Below are positions 62,663 through 64,000 of a DNA stretch of 64,000 bases, piece after piece. The number at the start of each line of letters is the position of its first letter. The stretch's first letter is position 1. The position numbers and the translations under genes are program-made. Origin of the DNA: Streptomyces roseifaciens (lineage in GTDB: Bacteria; Actinomycetota; Actinomycetes; Streptomycetales; Streptomycetaceae). The DNA is taken from assembly GCF_001445655.1 (NCBI RefSeq), contig NZ_LNBE01000003.1, positions 2,090,530-2,154,529 on the forward strand, read 5' to 3'. The notes beneath the pieces were generated by a model that had not been told where the DNA came from, did not search any database, and worked only from the letters and a program-made list of their open reading frames with translations.

Positions 62663-63565
62663 ATGACATCGACGGTGCAGAACCCATCCGCGACGACGGC
62701 CGCGCCCCTCGTCACCCGTCACGCCGCAGGACGCGGCAGCCTCGGCGGCGTCGGCCTGGTGCTGGCCGGGGCGGTGACCGGCCAGTTCGGCTCGGCCTTC
62801 GCCGCCTTGCTGTTCCCCCGGGCCGGTGCGCTCGGCGCCGTCGCACTGCGGGTGACGTTCGCCGCGTTGCTGCTGCTGGTCATCACCAGGCCCCGGCTGC
62901 GTGGCTACTCGCGCACCGACTGGTCGGTGGCCGTCGGGTTCGGCCTGGCTCTCGGCGGCATGAACATCCTCTTCTACCAGGCGATCGACCGTATCCCCCT
63001 GGGGGCAGCGGTCACCCTTGAAGTGCTCGGGCCCCTGCTCCTGTCGGTCGTCGCCTCGCGGCGTCCCGCGGGCCTGGTGTGGGCCGGTCTCGCACTGGCC
63101 GGGGTCTTCCTGCTGGGCCGCGGTGACTTCGGCCGGCTCGGCGTGGCGGGCGTGGCCTTCGCGCTGGGCGCCGGGGTGATGTGGGCGGCGTACATCGTGC
63201 TCAACGCCCGCGCGGGCGCCCGGTTCCCGCGCCTGGACGGCCTGGCGATCGCGATGACGGTCGCCGCCCTGGTCGGCCTGCCGCTGGGCATCGGGGCTGC
63301 GGGCGGGACACTGCTGGAGCCGGGGGTGCTGGGGCTGGGCCTGGCGATCGCGGTGATGAGTTCGGGCGTGCCCTACGCCCTGGAACTGCTCGCCCTGCGA
63401 CGGCTGCCGGCGGCGACGTTCGCGGTGCTGACGAGCCTGGCGCCGGCCCTTGCCGCGACGGCGGGCTATCTGGTGCTGGACCAAGCGCTGTCGATGCTGC
63501 AGTGCGCCGCCGTCGCGATGGTGGTCGCGGCGAGCGCAGGCGCGATACGTACGGGCAACCGCTGA
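62663..63565 (+). CDS. EamA/RhtA-type (DMT) exporter
   Basis: A 300-residue integral membrane protein with about 10 transmembrane helices in two EamA repeats. The first half has LRVTFAALLLLVITRPRLRG and the second MTVAALVGLPLGIGAAGG, with the conserved region AIDRIPLGAAVTLEVLGPL and LTSLAPALAATAGYLVLDQ. RhtA-like members export threonine, homoserine or other small metabolites. ATG 62663 is preferred over GTG 62654. It is under the divergent LysR regulator. The 198 bp after its stop contain a direct repeat TGTAAC-N8-TGTAAC (near 63665-63685). Confidence 0.87.
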   Translation: MTSTVQNPSATTAAPLVTRHAAGRGSLGGVGLVLAGAVTGQFGSAFAALLFPRAGALGAVALRVTFAALLLLVITRPRLRGYSRTDWSVAVGFGLALGGMNILFYQAIDRIPLGAAVTLEVLGPLLLSVVASRRPAGLVWAGLALAGVFLLGRGDFGRLGVAGVAFALGAGVMWAAYIVLNARAGARFPRLDGLAIAMTVAALVGLPLGIGAAGGTLLEPGVLGLGLAIAVMSSGVPYALELLALRRLPAATFAVLTSLAPALAATAGYLVLDQALSMLQCAAVAMVVAASAGAIRTGNR

Positions 63566-63710
63566 GCGAGTGCGGGCCGCAGCCGCACGGCCGGCGCCGC
63601 AGCACCTGCACGGGCCGCCTGGCATCGTGATCAGGTGTTCCTCCCGGGATATACGAAATATGCATGTAACAGTCACCTTGTAACGTTCCGGCGCCAGGAA
63701 CCTGCCTGGC

Positions 63711-63760
63711 ACGAGCCAGAACCGACAGGAGTGACAGGCGTGACAGGAGTGGAGGGAGCA
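63711..63760. repeat. short tandem repeat GTGACAGG before the acetyltransferase
   Basis: GTGACAGGC/A units recur two to three times just before the ribosome-binding site (GGAGGGA at 63751-63757). Just after the start, a second repeat (GACGGGCGTCAC type, 63782-63828) encodes alternating Thr-Gly-Val/Leu-Thr. Confidence 0.5.
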
Positions 63761-63763
63761 CCT

Positions 63764-64000
63764 ATGCGCGACAGCGTGGCGGGGACCGCGACGGGCGTCA
63801 CGACGGGCCTCACGACGGGCGTCACGGCGAGCATACGCATCCGGCCGGGAGCGGTCGGCGATCTCACCGAGCTCACCGAGATCTACAACCACTACGTGGT
63901 CCACACCCCGATCACCTTCGACATCGAGCCGGTCACCGTCGAGGAACGCCGCGCCTGGCTGGACTCCCACCCGGCCACCGGCCGCCACCGCCTCCTCGTG
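63764..64000 (+). CDS. phosphinothricin-acetyltransferase-like GNAT, 5' part; 3' end outside the window
   Basis: The first 79 codons of a GNAT acetyltransferase. After a variable Thr/Gly/Val repeat leader, the segment IRIRPGAVGDLTELTEIYNH followed by YVVHTPITFDIEPVTVEERRAWL is the N-terminal part of the Pat/Bar/MddA family. That family acetylates phosphinothricin, methionine sulfone/sulfoximine and related amino acids. ATG 63764 follows GGAGGGA. The acetyl-CoA-binding motif lies beyond the window, so activity cannot be judged. Confidence 0.8.
   Translation, partial: MRDSVAGTATGVTTGLTTGVTASIRIRPGAVGDLTELTEIYNHYVVHTPITFDIEPVTVEERRAWLDSHPATGRHRLLV

Overview
The window is high-GC actinomycete DNA, most likely a Streptomyces chromosome. 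The signs are strong G/C third-position bias, frequent GTG starts, ATGA/GTGA overlaps, a TTA codon used almost like a switch, an ectoine synthase/hydroxylase pair, and many secreted enzymes and small regulators. It has no rRNA or tRNA, no CRISPR array, no convincing insertion sequence and no prophage.

Positions 1-15,776 hold the 3' part of a biosynthetic cluster built around a polyunsaturated-fatty-acid (PUFA)-type iterative synthase. A PfaA-like protein (ACP-KR-DH end visible, 5' part outside the window) overlaps a 2082-residue PfaC-like protein with KS, chain-length-factor, AT and four FabA-like hotdog segments. A small secreted peptide and a perfect hairpin follow. Facing them is a seven-gene operon read leftwards from one promoter near 15,750: KAS III, ACP, alpha/beta hydrolase, then a second KAS III, ACP, hydrolase, then a GT1-type glycosyltransferase. 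The two three-gene cassettes look like a tandem duplication. I infer that PUFA-synthase-type acyl chains are unloaded, joined or transferred, and glycosylated. No PfaD-type enoyl reductase is visible.

Positions 15,777-21,912 hold ectC-ectD without ectA or ectB, a rifampicin-monooxygenase-like flavoprotein whose upstream inverted repeat resembles the rifamycin-associated element, a thioredoxin-like protein lacking the first active-site Cys, and a YhgE/DUF3533-type membrane protein divergent from a MerR regulator. Positions 21,999-27,229 carry a UbiG-like methyltransferase, an NCS1 permease with an unusual Cys-rich tail, an O-methyltransferase and a Dyp peroxidase.

Positions 27,272-36,440 are leftward operons. 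One is a cholesterol-oxidase-like GMC oxidoreductase, a membrane metallophosphoesterase and a Cys-nucleophile hydrolase. The other is a redox/respiration set (SLOG-like protein, VKOR, lone cytochrome oxidase subunit I, small membrane protein) with palindromes upstream that resemble a dormancy-regulator box. Positions 36,596-46,095 are small metabolic units with LysR, GlxA/AraC and NmrA-type regulators, an Ntn-hydrolase, a bldA-type (TTA) monooxygenase and a lipoprotein lipase.

Positions 46,290-57,329 are rich in secreted proteins: a Tat beta-propeller, a protein made of five 37-residue Cys repeats, an M4-family protease whose HExxH is RELTH, a tripeptidyl-peptidase-type hydrolase and an SH3 protein. 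Among them are a WYL regulator with a divergent reductase/VOC pair and a regulator relic. The end (57,396-64,000) has a toxin-antitoxin pair with a degenerate Fic motif, a large SUKH-type protein, a degraded secreted-protein fragment, an MFS exporter, a LysR/EamA divergent pair and the start of a Pat-like acetyltransferase.
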